NCBI GenBank assembly: GCA_024811115.1
Contig: JAKOGH010000736.1
Span: forward strand, 124,001 to 188,000
DNA from: Terana coerulea
Taxonomy: Eukaryota > Basidiomycota > Agaricomycetes > Polyporales > Phanerochaetaceae
Direction of reading: 5' to 3'
Length of the DNA: 64,000 nt
Below are positions 62,116 through 64,000 of this stretch, one piece after another. The number at the start of each line of letters is the position of its first letter. Position 1 is the stretch's first letter. The translations under genes and the position numbers were made by a program. The notes beneath the pieces were generated by a model that was not told the DNA's origin, made no database searches, and worked only from the letters and a program-made list of their open reading frames with translations.

Positions 62116-63588
62116 ATGGTGGACTGGCATAGCCCCCAGGTCATCGAAAAGTGCTTAGTGCTTTTCGCTCAAACTACCGTGTTTTTCTTCGGCGTATATA
62201 TGTGCGTGTTTCTGGCCTCGGTTCGGATGACCCTCATTACACCGATTGCTAATGATTTTGCGCGTAGCTGGTATCTCGTTGTTTCCTTCCACAAGGTCGA
62301 ACTCGTACTACTCTTGCGGCGGACGCGCCCCAAGTGGATGCATGTGAGGCAGCTTCGCTTCGTCTCAGTCGTCGAATCTAACCGGTGTTTCAGCTCCCGT
62401 ACTTGGCGGCACGTTATACGAACCTGGCAGCAATAATTTCCATGTAAGACTCACATTTCAATGGTGCCTTATGCGCGACTGAATGACTCGCTTAGAATAA
62501 CTACCACTGCTATGGCTGCATCATCGTCTCCCGATAAAGCAAACTCTTGTTCTGGGATTTGTGCGTGTGGGAAGTTGTAAACTGCTGGAGAACTTACTGA
62601 ACAGTTCTCTAGCGTTTTTGCGCTTGATATCAGTACGTTCCACCACTGTGCTTGACTAAGTGAAAATAGCGACTGAGTTCATTCACACAGACCTTGGGAG
62701 ACGTTGCGTTGGTCGCTGCCAGTACTAACCTGGCGTTGAGGGCGTAAGTTGCAGAAACTAGTCAGCCCAGGAGTCTATCATGTGCTCATATGTGGAACAG
62801 TATGGCGCTTTGGAAAGACCGCAAACCTGTTTTGACATTTATCATCTTCGTCTGCGTAGCCAACTTTGCGTACGCAATAATCGGTAAGGGTCTTTGATCT
62901 CCGCTGTGGATGTTTGTTGACCTCGCATTGCACGATATTAGTCGGAATTGCGGGCGTGAGCAAACAGTGGGACCCAACGCACACGTTTTGTACCGTCAAG
63001 GTTGATCCAAAGGCCGAAGGCGCACTACTAGCTTTGTTCATGTGCAGTGAGTTGTCATGTGTGCTATATAAGATGTTTTATTGACCACTATGCCCTCATC
63101 GACAGCCATCGCGTGGGATATCAGCATTCTCGTACTCACCATTGCGGGCATGAGGAGAAAACAGCTCCCTGCTCACTCGCCTATGCACAACGTGATGCTC
63201 ACCACTGGCGCGGGCTATGTTTTCATCTCCATGCTGACGTGCATCCCGATGGCGGTATGCTTATCTTGCGGGGTGTATCTCTTGTTACGTGCTGACTGTG
63301 AAATTCTATAGGTAATGTCGATTCTGCGCCTCAACGGTGCGCTTGACAGCATACTAGTACTAAGGTTACGGGACTAATGCACCCTTACGTAGACGTCATG
63401 AAAATCTTCTTTATGCCTTCTGGTGAGCTATAACCCTCACTTCTTCGCCAAGATACTGATAAGTCAATCCAGGTACCACCATAAGCGTCATGGCCTCGTG
63501 TGCCTCGGTCACTTCACTTCTGGACATCAAACAGAACAGCGACCTGGAGTGTGTTGCCAATGTCTCTCTCACAGGATTGTCTGGCTGA
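62116..63588 (+). CDS. Multi-spanning membrane protein of a basidiomycete family, 12 exons
   Basis: Twelve exons (62116-62201, 62268-62343, 62394-62443, 62496-62560, 62613-62632, 62691-62743, 62801-62883, 62942-63046, 63106-63254, 63313-63337, 63393-63422, 63473-63588) give 285 residues. Every junction keeps phase. The start MVDWHSPQVIEKCLVLFAQT leads into hydrophobic helix 1. Then VVSFHKVELVLLLRRTRP, DVALVAASTNLALRAMALWK, TFIIFVCVANFAYAIIVGIA and WDISILVLTIAGMRRKQ follow, with about six or seven helices in all. The helix-loop pattern with ALWK after a hydrophobic stretch recurs in many uncharacterised agaricomycete membrane proteins. No transporter or receptor motif is visible. Exons of 20, 25 and 30 bases are unusually small. 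Confidence 0.75.
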
Positions 63589-64000
63589 TGTACGACTCCA
63601 GGGAGCGCCCAAATCCTGGCGAAATCGAGAGCTCTATCTACGCGAACATGCGCCCGAAGACGTTGACCTCCGTTGTTGAACCGTGCGTACACCCGAGGTC
63701 GCCACCTCTCTCAACTCCGCTGACTTCAGATTGCAGGGTGGGATGGGACAGCTCAAGTGTCCTCGCGGAATAACCCTAGCGAATGGTTCGGTCACAACAC
63801 GGTCTTTTCCGCCAAGGGTTGCTTAACGGACCTCCGTGATGCTCCTCGGACCGTATGTCTCAGCTCGGGAGCGGGTACTGGCACCATAGCTTCCCACACC
63901 TTCCGCTCTATCGCGGCGTGACATCGCGGGTCATCTCTGAGCTCTCCAGTACATCCCCAGACAAGCTTTTCGTGAGCTTCATACCGTCGGGGCCATGTAG
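63589..64000. other. Window end, no gene recognised
   Basis: The remaining sequence may belong to a neighbouring gene outside the window; no frame here was recognisable. Confidence 0.4.

Overview
The window looks like nuclear DNA of a filamentous basidiomycete, most likely an agaricomycete. Genes are dense on both strands. Introns are mostly 45-65 bases with GT/GC...AG ends, and one gene has 12 exons. There are families of F-box/leucine-rich-repeat-type and MYND-finger proteins and an A-T-TE (NRPS-like) synthetase of the kind common in these fungi. No species can be named from this alone. Exon joins given here were worked out by hand from splice consensus, reading frame and family resemblance.

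Layout. 0-3.3 kb: end of an HMG-box gene, a RAX1-like RGS/membrane protein, and complex I subunit NDUFA2 in divergent orientation. 3.9-22.9 kb: an accessory region. An F-box gene (3.9 kb), a wrecked O-methyltransferase (5.8-8.1 kb, minus), a second F-box gene (9.7-11.2 kb, minus), the A-T-TE synthetase (12.1-15.2 kb, minus), a near-intact O-methyltransferase (17.7-19.2 kb) and a third, damaged O-methyltransferase (20.8-22.3 kb). The first and third methyltransferases lie in two diverged inverted copies (5.4-9.1 and 19.7-22.6 kb). The dead copy carries a TG...CA insertion of about 205 bases that is itself split by an 815-base hAT-like element. 23.4-33.3 kb: an F-box gene, a conserved unknown, a C2H2 factor, a ferric reductase and a family-16 methyltransferase. 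34.4-40.5 kb: a small glycine/alanine-rich protein with a 23-base microexon, a GTPBP-like protein, a ubiquitin E2 with an unusual tail, and PEX19. 41-47 kb: one F-box gene and three F-box relics. 48-51 kb: mitochondrial ribosomal protein mL41 and a peroxiredoxin. 51-57 kb: two MYND proteins, the first with ankyrin repeats and split by two hAT MITEs. 57-64 kb: another F-box gene, an unknown two-exon gene and a 12-exon membrane protein.

How the genes may work together. The A-T-TE synthetase and neighbouring O-methyltransferases could form a small secondary-metabolite locus: condensation of an aromatic keto acid followed by O-methylation. That is inference from family and position. The housekeeping genes on either side are unrelated to it.

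Two things shape how the sequence should be read. Single-base length differences, often in short G/C or A/T runs, break the frame of otherwise conserved genes at a dozen or more places, which looks more like assembly error than gene death. Non-autonomous DNA transposons with clear target-site duplications are also frequent: three hAT-like, two Mutator-like and one TA-flanked.
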